From Acidobacteriaceae bacterium (GTDB lineage Bacteria; Acidobacteriota; Terriglobia; Terriglobales; Acidobacteriaceae), in the NCBI GenBank assembly GCA_003170825.1, contig PMYL01000019.1, positions 52,717 to 116,716 on the forward strand: a stretch of 64,000 nt of DNA, in the 5' to 3' direction. The notes beneath the pieces are model-generated. The model saw only the letters and a program-made list of their open reading frames with translations. It did no database searches and had not been told where the DNA came from. Position numbers and translations under genes: made by a program. This document shows positions 1 through 8,053 of this stretch, one piece after another (position 1 is the first letter of the stretch; each line of letters opens with the position of its first letter).

Positions 1-23
1 TACACAATCACACGGTCTAGGTA

Positions 24-584
24 TTAGTTGCCGGTGGGCAGCTTGCAGCAGTCGCCCGCCGCTGCGGGCTCATTGGCGCCCGCGTCCAGCGCCACCTTCC
101 AACTGCCGCCGGGCTGCTTGCGCCAGATGGTGATATACCGGCCGCTGGTGGCCACCGGGTTGCCGTTGGCGTCCTTGCTGTGCCCTTCAAAGTGGCCCCA
201 GGTGTAGCCCTCGTCGCCCGATGGCCCCATCTGGGCATCGGTCGGCGTCCACGTCAGTTGATAGACCCTGGGATCCCAGTTGGCGGATTTGGCAATCGCC
301 ACGCGGCCCACCAGCGGAGCCGCTCCGTTGCCCAGCGCCACGCCGTCCTCGGCAAACCAATCCGCAAAGGCCGCCCCGCCCCGCGCGAGCACGTCCTTGG
401 CAAAGCGGGCTTCGAGGTCGAAGAGCAGCATCTTGCCCGGCTTGACGGTCGGGTCGGTCAGCGGGTTGGGCGCGGCCTGCGCCGCCGAGTCCGGGAAGGC
501 CAACTGCCCTTGAGCCCCCCTGGGAGCAACCATCGCCCCCGCCAGCACCACCCAACAAAGAATCCTTCTCCAGCTTCCAGACAC
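24..584 (-). CDS. Secreted DUF4440/SnoaL-like protein
   Basis: About 186 residues. An N-terminal hydrophobic stretch ending near AQGQ looks like a Sec signal peptide, so the protein is probably exported. The rest (FDLEARFAKDV, ADWFAEDGVALGNG, ...GRYITIWRKQPGGSWKVALDAG) matches the NTF2-like cone fold of the DUF4440/SnoaL families: an N-terminal helix, an FADDG-like loop and a final strand with W-K. Members are small ligand-binding or unknown-function proteins; no catalytic role can be assigned. A TTG at 590 extends the frame by two codons, but the GTG at 584 sits 8 nt after GGAGGG and is preferred. No partner gene is evident. Confidence 0.72.
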   Translation of the reverse strand: MSGSWRRILCWVVLAGAMVAPRGAQGQLAFPDSAAQAAPNPLTDPTVKPGKMLLFDLEARFAKDVLARGGAAFADWFAEDGVALGNGAAPLVGRVAIAKSANWDPRVYQLTWTPTDAQMGPSGDEGYTWGHFEGHSKDANGNPVATSGRYITIWRKQPGGSWKVALDAGANEPAAAGDCCKLPTGN

Positions 585-676
585 GATCAAAGCCCTCCAC
601 CAACGAACAAAAATCCACCAAGCCCATCGTACAACGATGGGGTGTTGGTTGCCTGGTTTGCAGCAGGTCGTGACTG

Positions 677-1006
677 CTAAAGAATCGCCTCAAGCCCCTT
701 GCGGCGAATGACGTTGAGCAAGGTGAGCGCCGGGCCTTTGGGTTGCTTGGTTCCGCGCTCCAACTGCGAGACATAGCCCACGGTGAGATTGAGATAGCGG
801 GCAAAAACGGCTTGGCTCAGGTGTGCCCGCTCGCGCAGGGTGCGGATCTCCTCGCCGCTGATCGGCTCGGCCGTGCTGAGAGCCTGTGCGCCGAGTAGGC
901 GCATGGTGATCTTTTCGTGCGTGGCCGCGTCCATGATGCCACTGCGGCGCTGGTCGTCGGCCATCTCAAGGATGGCCTCGGATACACTGCTAATTTTCCT
1001 GGTCAT
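677..1006 (-). CDS. XRE-family antitoxin (HigA-like)
   Basis: 109 residues. The C-terminal half is a helix-turn-helix of the Cro/C1 type (ETIRTLRERAHLSQAVFARYL-like, then VGYVSQLERG and KGPALTLLNVI), the hallmark of HigA/MqsA-type antitoxins that bind both toxin and operator. The ATG at 1006 has AGGAG just upstream and is chosen over a far upstream in-frame start lacking one. It overlaps the 3' end of the toxin gene by 17 bp, so the two are translationally coupled with the toxin gene first, the order typical of higBA. Likely autorepressor of the pair. Exact subfamily is uncertain. Confidence 0.85.
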   Translation of the reverse strand: MTRKISSVSEAILEMADDQRRSGIMDAATHEKITMRLLGAQALSTAEPISGEEIRTLRERAHLSQAVFARYLNLTVGYVSQLERGTKQPKGPALTLLNVIRRKGLEAIL

Positions 1007-1370
1007 GCTCGATCTCCTGTAAATTGCCAGCCTTGAGTTCCTCTCGAATCTTTTGGGCGTCGGCGGCAAGCCAGTTCTCCGCGAGTTTCCGAAGGAACAG
1101 CAATTCATCAGAGCTAATGTTCTCCCGTTCACTCTTGGCGAAGCCAAGGAGGAAGACGGCCCGACCCTGTGTCCGATAGGCAACGATCATGCGATAACCG
1201 CCAGATCGTCCCTGTCCTTGCCGTGCGACGCGCTGCTTGATGAGGCCGCCGCCAAGATCGGCGTCGATCATGCCCCGCTCTGCCCGCTCGATAGCCTCAC
1301 TCAAGCTCTTGTCCGCTATCCCCTCGCACCGGGCAAACCGCGCAAGCCATTTCGTTTTGAAAGTCTGCAC
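990..1370 (-). CDS. RelE/HigB-type toxin
   Basis: 126 residues, GTG start. The pattern FKTKWLARFAR, GLIKQRVARQGQGRSGGYRMI, VAYRTQGRAVFLLGFAKSERENIS is that of the RelE-like COG4737 group (type II toxins that cleave ribosome-bound mRNA). Basic residues in the RVARQGQGRSGG strand and the final FAKSERE segment correspond to the conserved region. First gene of a two-gene operon with the XRE antitoxin, whose start lies inside this frame. The ribosome-binding site is weak, which would favour antitoxin excess. Family membership is confident; activity is inferred. Confidence 0.85.
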   Translation of the reverse strand: MQTFKTKWLARFARCEGIADKSLSEAIERAERGMIDADLGGGLIKQRVARQGQGRSGGYRMIVAYRTQGRAVFLLGFAKSERENISSDELLFLRKLAENWLAADAQKIREELKAGNLQEIEHDQEN

Positions 1371-1389
1371 GTAGCCGACCTAATACTAT

Positions 1390-1412
1390 GAACTATAGCA
1401 CATGGAACTATA
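1390..1412 (-). promoter_or_regulatory. Candidate operator/promoter of the toxin-antitoxin pair
   Basis: The octamer GAACTATA occurs twice, at 1390-1397 and 1405-1412 (15-bp period), in an AT-rich island immediately upstream of the toxin start at 1370. Read on the minus strand each copy is TATAGTTC, giving both a possible -10 element and a repeated binding site for the XRE antitoxin. Inference from position and repetition only. Confidence 0.4.
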
Positions 1413-1575
1413 TTTGCAAGCTATTTTTATGCCGGTTCGATTGCGGGGCAGCCTCACCCGACGGCCAGCAATTATGGGCGGTTCGTGGGTCTCTTGCCGC
1501 TTTCCGTCTCGGTGAACTCGGCCACAAGCTGGCCGGAATCAATCCCTGGTTTCAGAATCGAGTGTTCAGTTCCAT

Positions 1576-1613
1576 GACATCCTTTACACATTGTCTCTGG
1601 ACATCCTTTACAC
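1576..1613. repeat. 14-bp direct repeats, possible IS end remnant
   Basis: GACATCCTTTACAC occurs at 1576-1589 and again at 1600-1613 (24-bp period). Paired sites of this style, read on the minus strand as GTGTAAAGGATGTC, resemble the multiple transposase-binding sites in ends of IS481-type elements. No transposase frame is nearby, so this would be a solo remnant. The repeat is seen; the IS assignment is from memory and weak. Confidence 0.35.
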
Positions 1614-1663
1614 TTCCGCGCAAGCGCAAGTTCGCGCGGAGGTACAGGGCCGATTGTGGTTCG

Positions 1664-1709
1664 AGGTTTCCCACCCTTTTCGCAAAAAGCGCGAAAAGGA
1701 TGGGGCACG
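1664..1709. repeat. Dispersed hairpin repeat, copy A
   Basis: 14-bp arms at 1670-1683 and 1691-1704 (one mismatch, tolerable as G-U) around a 7-nt loop. The arms are flanked by GGTTTCCCA on the left and GGATGGGGCACGG on the right. The same layout recurs at 28123-28170 with compensating changes in the stem, and a looser relative lies at 45914-45964. Confidence 0.65.
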
Positions 1710-1768
1710 GGGCGACGAAACGCAAACGCAGGTCCCCTTCGGCTACGCTCAGGGCAGGCTTTCGACTC

Positions 1769-1796
1769 CCCTTCGTCCGCCGCGGCGGACGAAGGG
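1769..1796. repeat. Perfect 28-bp palindrome
   Basis: Bases 1769-1796 equal their own reverse complement without a loop (left arm CCCTTCGTCCGCCG). It sits beside a tract reading GGCTACGCTCAGGGCAGGC (1741-1759) and TCGCTCAGGATGAC. It looks like a repetitive extragenic palindrome rather than a terminator, since no T-tract follows. Confidence 0.6.
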
Positions 1797-1969
1797 TCGC
1801 TCAGGATGACAGTTTTGTGGTTGTGCAATCGTTTGGTCCGGATCGATGATCGTTCAGCAGGTGAATCCGCCGCGTTGGTATACTAACGGTTGGCAAAGCT
1901 GGTTTCGAGGTTCCCGGCGTCTAGGGCTTTTGCCTGGCTGCCCGACTCTTTTCCGGGGGAAGGGAATTC

Positions 1970-3874
1970 ATGGGGACACTGCTGGAGTCTATCCACTCGC
2001 CCGCCGATCTGAAGCTGCTGAATTTTGCGCAGATGACGGAGCTGGCTGAGGAGATCCGCGAGTTCCTCATTCAAACGCTCTCGAAAACCGGCGGCCACCT
2101 GGGCCCCAACCTGGGAGTCGTCGAGCTGACGCTGGCCCTGCACACGGTCTTCAACACTCCCGAGGACAAGCTGCTGTTCGACGTCAGCCACCAGGCGTAC
2201 ATCCACAAGATCCTTACCGGGCGGCTGGACCGCTTTGAGACGATTCGCCAGCCGGGCGGGCTGAACGGCTTCATGCTGCGCACCGAGAGCGAGCACGATT
2301 GTTACGGAGCAGGGCACGCCGGCACCGCGCTTTCCGCCGCTTTAGGAATGGCCGTGGCCCGCGACCTGTCAGGCGGCAAGGAGCACGTGGTTGCCGTGGC
2401 CGGCGACGCGGCCTTCACCAACGGCATTTCGTTCGAGGCGCTGAACAACATCGCCGAGCAGACCAAACGGCTGATCGTGGTGCTCAACGACAACGAGTGG
2501 TCCATCGACCGCAACGTGGGCGCCATCGCCCGCTACCTCCATAGAATCGTCACCACCGAGCACTATAAAACTCTCCATGACTCAGCCCACCGCATCATCG
2601 AGAAGCTGGGCGGCAAGACCGCGGCCGAAGTGGCGCGCCGCGCCGAAGAAGCCGCCAAGAGCATGCTCTGGCCCTCCATCCTCTTCGAGGAGTTCGGCCT
2701 GCGTTACTTTGGCCCCATCGACGGCCACAATCTGCCCCTGCTGGTGGAGACCTTCAAGTTTCTCAAGGCTGAAAACCACCCCGTGCTGTTGCACGTGCTG
2801 ACGCAAAAGGGCCGCGGCTTTCAACCGGCGTTGGATAAGGTGAAGAAGTTCCATGGCCTGGGGCCCTACGATCCCGATACCGGCAAAACCGAGCCCGCAG
2901 GCTGCCTTACTTACGCTGAGGTCTTCGCCAATACCCTGGTCGATCTTGCCGGCCAGGACGAGCGCATTGTGGCCATCACCGCGGCCATGCCCAACGGCAC
3001 CGGCCTGGATTTGTTCCGGCCCCACTTTCCCAAACGCTATTTCGATGTAGGCATCGCCGAGGAGCATGCGGTTGTTTTTGCCGCGGGCATGGCCACGCGC
3101 GGCTACCGGCCGGTATGCGCCATCTACTCGACTTTCCTGCAGCGGGCCTTCGATCCCATCGTGCACGACGTGTGCCTGCAAAAGTTGCCGGTGGTCTTTT
3201 GCATGGACCGCGCCGGGCTCTCGTGCGACGACGGTCCCACCCATCATGGGCTGTTCGACATCGCGTATCTGCGCGGCATTCCGGAGATGGTGCTGATGGC
3301 TCCCAAGGACGAGGACGAGCTGGCCGACATGATGAAGACGGCGATTCAGCTCCCGGGACCGAGCGCCATCCGCTATCCGCGGGGCGCGGTGGCCGGCGTG
3401 GCCCGCAAGGCCAAGCCGCAGGCGATTCCCGTGGGCAAGGCAGAGGTGCTGCAGGACGGCTCCGACGTGGCCATCCTGGGACTGGGACCGATGGCGACCC
3501 TGGCGCGGGAGCTGGCCGGGCGCCTCGAGCGCGACGGCTACTCCGCCGCGGTCATCAATCCCCGCTTCGTCAAGCCGCTTGACCGCGAGATGCTCGAGCT
3601 GTACGCGCGGCGCGTGACCGCCTTCGTCACCTTTGAGGATCACGTGAAGATGGGCGGCTTTGGCTCGGCGGTGATCGAGGCCCTCGAAGAAATGGGATTT
3701 GCCGAGATGGGCCGGGCGGTCCCGGTGGTGCGCATCGGCTGGCCCGACCGCTTCATCGAGCACGGCAAGGTGGACGGTCTGCGCGCCAAGTACGGCGTCA
3801 CCGTGGACGAGGCGCAGGCCCAGGTGCTGCCCTTGCTGGCGCGCCGGATGCGGCCTACGCTGGTGGCCAGCTAG
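1970..3874 (+). CDS. dxs: 1-deoxy-D-xylulose-5-phosphate synthase
   Basis: 634 residues, normal length for DXS, the thiamine-diphosphate enzyme that condenses pyruvate and glyceraldehyde-3-phosphate in the first MEP isoprenoid step (cytosol). Visible landmarks in order: GGHLGPNLGVVELTLALH with the active-site His, DVSHQAYIHKILTGR, the TPP site near GDAAFTNG...NDNEWSIDRNVG, ITAAMPNGTGLD, FDVGIAEEHAVVFAAG with the catalytic Glu, and YSTFLQRAFDP...DRAGL. Two positions differ from most DXS: DVSHQAY for DVGHQAY and GDAA for GDGA. A DXS-like paralogue with altered role cannot be excluded. Stands alone, with no MEP neighbours. Confidence 0.88.
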   Translation: MGTLLESIHSPADLKLLNFAQMTELAEEIREFLIQTLSKTGGHLGPNLGVVELTLALHTVFNTPEDKLLFDVSHQAYIHKILTGRLDRFETIRQPGGLNGFMLRTESEHDCYGAGHAGTALSAALGMAVARDLSGGKEHVVAVAGDAAFTNGISFEALNNIAEQTKRLIVVLNDNEWSIDRNVGAIARYLHRIVTTEHYKTLHDSAHRIIEKLGGKTAAEVARRAEEAAKSMLWPSILFEEFGLRYFGPIDGHNLPLLVETFKFLKAENHPVLLHVLTQKGRGFQPALDKVKKFHGLGPYDPDTGKTEPAGCLTYAEVFANTLVDLAGQDERIVAITAAMPNGTGLDLFRPHFPKRYFDVGIAEEHAVVFAAGMATRGYRPVCAIYSTFLQRAFDPIVHDVCLQKLPVVFCMDRAGLSCDDGPTHHGLFDIAYLRGIPEMVLMAPKDEDELADMMKTAIQLPGPSAIRYPRGAVAGVARKAKPQAIPVGKAEVLQDGSDVAILGLGPMATLARELAGRLERDGYSAAVINPRFVKPLDREMLELYARRVTAFVTFEDHVKMGGFGSAVIEALEEMGFAEMGRAVPVVRIGWPDRFIEHGKVDGLRAKYGVTVDEAQAQVLPLLARRMRPTLVAS

Positions 3875-3898
3875 AAGAAACCGGATATTGTCTTCAAG

Positions 3899-3924
3899 AA
3901 GCAGCGAAGGCGGGTTGCTTTTTT
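3899..3924 (+). terminator. dxs: Weak intrinsic terminator after dxs
   Basis: AAGCAGC (3899-3905) pairs with GTTGCTT (3914-3920) around an 8-nt loop, followed by a run of T to 3924. It lies 25 nt after the dxs stop codon. The stem is short with one imperfect pair. Confidence 0.4.
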
Positions 3925-4063
3925 CCCGGGAGAAAAGCGGCTCCGCGCGGCACGTGAGCCGCAGAACCGCTCCAATCAGTCACCGCCAGCCGTCACGGCA
4001 GATTCAGTCGTTTGATCATCTTCCCGAACCGCTGTGCGACAATCCACAAAGGCCGGCTTTCTT

Positions 4064-5542
4064 ATGCGACATTTTCGTATTGTCTTGGCGGGTATCGGTG
4101 GAGTGGCTTTGGCCGGCGTCCTGGCGTGGCCGCAGACACAACCCCCGGTCCTTCTTAAAGGCTCAGGCTCGACTCCGCTGGTGCTGGCCGGCGGCACCCT
4201 GGTGGACGTGACCGACTGGGGCCACTCGGCAAAGGACCTGCGGGATGCGGTCGTGATTGTGCGCGACGGGCGCATCGCCGAAGCCGGCTCCCGCGGGGCC
4301 GTGTCCATTCCCAAAGGCGCCCAGGTGATCGACTGCACCGGGAAATACCTCATCCCAGGGCTGGTGGATGGCTTTGCCGGCATGAACAGCCAGGGCCAAG
4401 CCAATGCCAATCTCTACATGGGCGTGACCACGGTGGTGGCGCGCAGCGACTACCGGCGCGGGTCCATCGATTTTACCGCCAATCCCAGCCCGCATCTCTA
4501 TTTGGTCGATTCGATCGGCACCACCGACAACTGGAGCCTCCTGGCCAAGCGGCCCGAGTGGGCCCTCAGGCTCAGGGAGAGCACTCGCCCCGCGGAGCTC
4601 AGCCCCGAGGATACGGTCCGCCAGCTTGCGGCCACCGCCCGGCTGGGGACGCGCGTGTTGTGGCTGGGCCACGACCTGACCGCGGCCAACACCCAGTGGA
4701 TCATTGCCCATGCCCACCAGATGGGGCTGGCCACCTACGGGGAGTTCGTTTCCACGCCCTACAAAGTCGGCATCGAGGCCGGCGTGGACGCGCTGTTGCA
4801 CATGAGCCGCTACGAGTTGGGCGTGATCCCCGACGAGATTCAGCAGCCCTTGGTTGAAAACTCCGTGGGAACGGCAGCATCCGCGGCCTACGACTACTCC
4901 GAGCGGCTGCCGCCGGCCGACCTGCACCTGCGTTCTTACGCCCGATTGCTGGCCGCGCACCATGCCGCGCTGATGCCCACCTTCAGCCTCTTTTACCTGC
5001 AACTGCCGGGGCATCGCAACCTGTGGAGAGAGCCGGCCGCCCGGCTGCTCGACCCTGCCCGCATGTTCCAGCCGCCGGATCGGGCGAGCGGCGAGTTGGT
5101 CTATCCGGTTTTTGCCTGGATGCGCCGCCTTCCCGCCATTACGCAGCGCTGGATGGAAGACGGCCAGCGCAAGAAGGCCGACGAATCCGCCATGAGGTGG
5201 TGGCTGATCAACGAGACGATCTTCTCCGCCAATCCGCACTACCTGGCGGCCTCCGGCGCGCCGGTGAATGGCGCCATGCCCGGCATCTCCATGCACACCG
5301 AGCTGGAGTTGCTGGTGCGTCTGGGGCTTTCCCCGCGCGAGGCGCTAGCCGCGGCCACCAACAACTATGCGATCCAGTTCGGCTGGAACGAGTTGGGCCA
5401 GATCGCCCCCGGCCGGCGAGCCGACATCCTGATCGTGGATGCCGATCCCACCGCAAACATCTGGAACGTGCGCCTCATCTCCGGCATCGTCATGGACGGC
5501 AATGTGCTGGATCGCGACGGGCTGTTGAATCTGAAGAGATAA
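4064..5542 (+). CDS. Secreted amidohydrolase-fold protein, metal ligands apparently lost
   Basis: About 492 residues from the ATG at 4064, which gives a short signal peptide (RHFRIVLAGIGGVALAGVLA); an upstream GTG at 4034 is less suitable. The frame shows the amidohydrolase superfamily plan: N-terminal beta-sandwich (LAGGTLVDVTD, RDGRIAEAGSRGAV), barrel entry CTGKYLIPGLVD, and the closing sequence NELGQIAPGRRADILIVDADP. However, the HxH normally following GLVD is FAG, and the late GTDA-type aspartate is replaced by ASGAPVNG. Only isolated His residues (HAHQMG, LLHMSRY) remain. Catalysis is therefore doubtful; it may be a binding or scaffold protein. Followed by a DUF2127 gene. Confidence 0.75.
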   Translation: MRHFRIVLAGIGGVALAGVLAWPQTQPPVLLKGSGSTPLVLAGGTLVDVTDWGHSAKDLRDAVVIVRDGRIAEAGSRGAVSIPKGAQVIDCTGKYLIPGLVDGFAGMNSQGQANANLYMGVTTVVARSDYRRGSIDFTANPSPHLYLVDSIGTTDNWSLLAKRPEWALRLRESTRPAELSPEDTVRQLAATARLGTRVLWLGHDLTAANTQWIIAHAHQMGLATYGEFVSTPYKVGIEAGVDALLHMSRYELGVIPDEIQQPLVENSVGTAASAAYDYSERLPPADLHLRSYARLLAAHHAALMPTFSLFYLQLPGHRNLWREPAARLLDPARMFQPPDRASGELVYPVFAWMRRLPAITQRWMEDGQRKKADESAMRWWLINETIFSANPHYLAASGAPVNGAMPGISMHTELELLVRLGLSPREALAAATNNYAIQFGWNELGQIAPGRRADILIVDADPTANIWNVRLISGIVMDGNVLDRDGLLNLKR

Positions 5543-5665
5543 ATAAGCCCGTCGATCACCACGCCGCACTGCCTGCGGGGGGAGCAACCGCCGTTAGGAG
5601 AACCGCCGTACCTTCGGTTAACGTAAGAACAAGCAGCCGGTTTCAAACAAGTTTCCCGGAAGATC

Positions 5666-6187
5666 ATGACCGATTCCCCATCGCAGTCCTTGTCGAGGCC
5701 CAAGCGCCACAATCGATGGCTCATGCTCATTGCGGCGTACAAATTTGTCCTGGCGCTCGTGTTTGTGGCCGTTGGCGTGGGCGCGCTGCGCCTGCTGCAC
5801 AAGGACATCGGCGATCTGCTGGCAAAAATGGCCGACCACCTGCGCTTCAACCCGGAGTCGCGCATCGTCAACTTCATCCTGGACAAGGCGTCGCTTCTCG
5901 ACGATCCGTTGCTGCGGCGGATCGGCGCGGCGGCCTTCTGCTACGCGGGTCTCGGCATGTTGGAAGGAATCGGCCTGTATCTGGAAAAAATCTGGGGCGA
6001 GTACCTGACCCTGGCCGTCACCGCCTCGTTCCTGCCCTGGGAACTCTTCGAGGTGTTCCGCAGAGTGACGTGGATCAGGGCGGGCCTGCTGGTGGTCAAC
6101 GCCATGGTCTTCTTTTATCTGCTGAAGCTGGTGACGAGGCGCGGCAAGCGTACAGACGGTACAGAGAGAAGTCAGCCGGATGTGTAA
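5666..6187 (+). CDS. DUF2127 integral membrane protein
   Basis: 173 residues with four hydrophobic segments (LMLIAAYKFVLALVFVAVGV; IGAAAFCYAGLGMLEGIGLY; YLTLAVTASFLPWELFEVF; RAGLLVVNAMVFFYLLKLV). The ordering and the W-LMLIA-YK start, GLY-EK-WGEY and SFLPWE-FE motifs match the DUF2127 family of inner-membrane proteins of unknown function. ATG at 5666 is preceded by GGAAG. It lies 123 bp after the amidohydrolase gene; common transcription is possible but not shown. Confidence 0.8.
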   Translation: MTDSPSQSLSRPKRHNRWLMLIAAYKFVLALVFVAVGVGALRLLHKDIGDLLAKMADHLRFNPESRIVNFILDKASLLDDPLLRRIGAAAFCYAGLGMLEGIGLYLEKIWGEYLTLAVTASFLPWELFEVFRRVTWIRAGLLVVNAMVFFYLLKLVTRRGKRTDGTERSQPDV

Positions 6188-6631
6188 CACAGCATATTGG
6201 CAGGCAACGCCAGGAGAACTCCCGCCTTTCGCTTCTTGTTCGCCTAGCACGGTCTGCCGATCCTGTCCAGTACCAGAACCAAAGCAGTAAACACTACATC
6301 TTGTGGTAATCGAAGTTTTCTAGTCTATTAGACGAATTTCCCGCAATTGCCTTCTCATTTGCCAACTTTCCAGCGATTTTCCACTTGCCGAGAGCCTGGA
6401 AGGGCGGTACTCTCGACGTATTGGTGGTCAAAAGTGGAGTACAGGGGAGTAGATCGGCTGATTTCAAAGTAAGTTTACCTCAGTTTTCCCCTCTCCATGC
6501 AGCATCCGGACCCCAAAGCGGCTGGGGGAACCAGCTTGCTAACCGGAAAAGGGCAGTAAGGACAGAAAGCCGGTCGCGGCACTAGAAGCGGAATCGACCG
6601 GAAAGACGAAGAGGCACAGCGAGGCACAGCA
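6188..6631. other. Intergenic leader of the mraZ cluster
   Basis: 444 bp without a credible gene. It contains the small palindrome GTCTATTAGAC at 6323-6333 and a 10-bp-period G-rich direct repeat (6434-6453) described separately. The division-cluster promoter must lie here, but no single -35/-10 pair stands out. Confidence 0.6.
6434..6453 (+). promoter_or_regulatory. mraZ: Candidate MraZ operator
   Basis: GTGGAGTACA (6434-6443) is followed directly by GGGGAGTAGA (6444-6453), a direct repeat with 10-bp period about 180 bp upstream of mraZ. MraZ proteins are known to bind tandem G-rich pentamers at 10-bp spacing in their own promoter. The repeat is visible; its binding role is inferred. Confidence 0.4.
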
Positions 6632-7081
6632 ATGTTTCGCGGAAACCATCCGGCGAAGGTAGACGAAAAGGGACGGCTGAAGCTGCCGGCTGCGTTCAAG
6701 CAGTTGGTGGATGCGCAGCACGTGACCCAGTTCTACGTCACCAGCGTGGATGGCAAGAGCGCTGAGATCTGGCCGCTGCCGGAGTGGGAGAAGCGGGAAG
6801 AACAGTTGGCCGAATCCAGCACTCTGGACGACGCCGTGAAGAAGTACCTGAATCTGACCAGCTACTACGGCCAGCAGGTGGAGATGGATAACCAGGCCCG
6901 GCTATTGCTGCCGCAGATTTTGCGCGGAACGGCCAGGCTGGATGCGGAAGTTGCGGTTTTCGGGATGAGGACCTACCTGGAAGTTCATAACCGGGAGGTC
7001 TTCGAGCAGAATCTGCCGGCCAACGAGTTGACGGCGGAGGATCGCAAGGCGATGGCGGCGATTCTCAGCCGCCGGAGTTGA
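6632..7081 (+). CDS. mraZ: Transcriptional regulator MraZ
   Basis: 149 residues, typical length. Two SpoVT/AbrB-like swapped-hairpin domains: MFRGNHPAKVDEKGRLKLPA at the N-terminus (the DxKGRLxLP signature) and a second with QVEMDNQARLLLPQIL. MraZ forms a ring and binds tandem repeats in the promoter of the division and cell-wall cluster, repressing it in well-studied bacteria. Position as first gene, 25 bp before rsmH, is classic, supporting autoregulation through the repeat at 6434-6453. Confidence 0.95.
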   Translation: MFRGNHPAKVDEKGRLKLPAAFKQLVDAQHVTQFYVTSVDGKSAEIWPLPEWEKREEQLAESSTLDDAVKKYLNLTSYYGQQVEMDNQARLLLPQILRGTARLDAEVAVFGMRTYLEVHNREVFEQNLPANELTAEDRKAMAAILSRRS

Positions 7082-7106
7082 CATTTAACACCCCCCAGGG
7101 GGACGC

Positions 7107-8036
7107 ATGACGAACTCGACTGATCGCCATGTACCAGTTCTTTTTCAACAAGCGATCGATTTTCTCCGGGTGCGCGCAGGCGGAACGATTTTGGACTGCA
7201 CGCTCGGGTTGGCGGGACACGCCGAGGGGATCGCGAGGCTGCTGGGACCTCAAGGGCATCTGATCGGGTTTGACCGGGACTCCGAGGCGCTGGAGCTGGC
7301 AAGAGCGCGGCTGGACCGGGTTTGCGAGGAGTTGGGCAGCCAGGCGCCCCAGATAACATTCGTGGCCGAGGCATTCAGTTCCGTTGCCGGGCATGTACAG
7401 CCGGCTTCGCTGGATGGCTTACTGGCCGACTTTGGAGTGAGCAGCCTGCAGTTCGACGAGGCGCGCAGAGGATTTAGTTTTCAGGCAGACGGCCCTTTGG
7501 ATATGCGCATGGACACGCGCTCAGGGCCAACCGCCGCACAAGTGGTAAATGAGGAAAACGAGCACGAGCTTGCAAACCTCATTTACGAGTACGGAGAGGA
7601 AAGGAGGTCGCGGAGAATCGCCAGAGCCATTGTGCGGGGGCGGCCGGTTGCAACCACGGGGCAGTTAGCCCGTCTTGTAGCCTCAGCCGCCCCGCCAATG
7701 AAACAAGAGCGGATTCATCCGGCGACCAGAACCTTTCAGGCTCTTCGTATTTATGTAAATCGAGAGCTGGACGAAATTCGGGCATTGTTCGAGGCCGCAC
7801 CAAAGTTGCTTAAGCCCTCCGGACGGCTCGTCGTCATCAGCTTTCACTCGTTGGAGGATCGGATCGCAAAAGACAGCCTGCGGGAAGGCGCGCAGAAGGG
7901 AATCTGGGAGATTTTGACCAGGAAGCCCGCCGTGGCGGGCGAAGAAGAGATGGAACGCAATCCCCGTTCGCGGAGCGCGAAGCTGAGGGCGGCGGAAAGA
8001 ACGGGAAAAGCAGGGAACAGCATTCCCGAGGTTTGA
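7107..8036 (+). CDS. rsmH: 16S rRNA (cytosine-1402-N4)-methyltransferase
   Basis: 309 residues, the standard RsmH/MraW length. HVPVLFQQAIDFL at the start, the SAM-binding strand GGTILDCTLGLAGHAEGIA, GLLADFGVSSLQFDEARRGFSF with the DxGVSS motif, PLDMRMD, and the closing RLVVISFHSLEDRI are family hallmarks. It methylates C1402 in the ribosomal decoding centre using S-adenosylmethionine. Start ATG follows GGGGG. Located between mraZ and ftsL as in most bacterial dcw clusters. Confidence 0.96.
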   Translation: MTNSTDRHVPVLFQQAIDFLRVRAGGTILDCTLGLAGHAEGIARLLGPQGHLIGFDRDSEALELARARLDRVCEELGSQAPQITFVAEAFSSVAGHVQPASLDGLLADFGVSSLQFDEARRGFSFQADGPLDMRMDTRSGPTAAQVVNEENEHELANLIYEYGEERRSRRIARAIVRGRPVATTGQLARLVASAAPPMKQERIHPATRTFQALRIYVNRELDEIRALFEAAPKLLKPSGRLVVISFHSLEDRIAKDSLREGAQKGIWEILTRKPAVAGEEEMERNPRSRSAKLRAAERTGKAGNSIPEV

Positions 8037-8053
8037 TCGGCGAGGAGGGAACC

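Larger units (their letters stand above)
1371..1969. other. Gene-free region with repeats, upstream of dxs
   Basis: About 600 bp with no convincing gene. It holds the toxin-antitoxin promoter island (1390-1412), a pair of 14-bp direct repeats resembling an insertion-sequence end (1576-1613), a hairpin repeat (1670-1704) with a relative at 28129-28164, and a perfect 28-bp palindrome (1769-1796). Open frames here are short, overlap in several phases and lack ribosome-binding sites. Confidence 0.7.

Noticed and set aside
1388-1849. 153-codon open frame in the gene-free region before dxs
   Set aside because: It runs through a palindrome and repeats, has no ribosome site and no recognisable domain.
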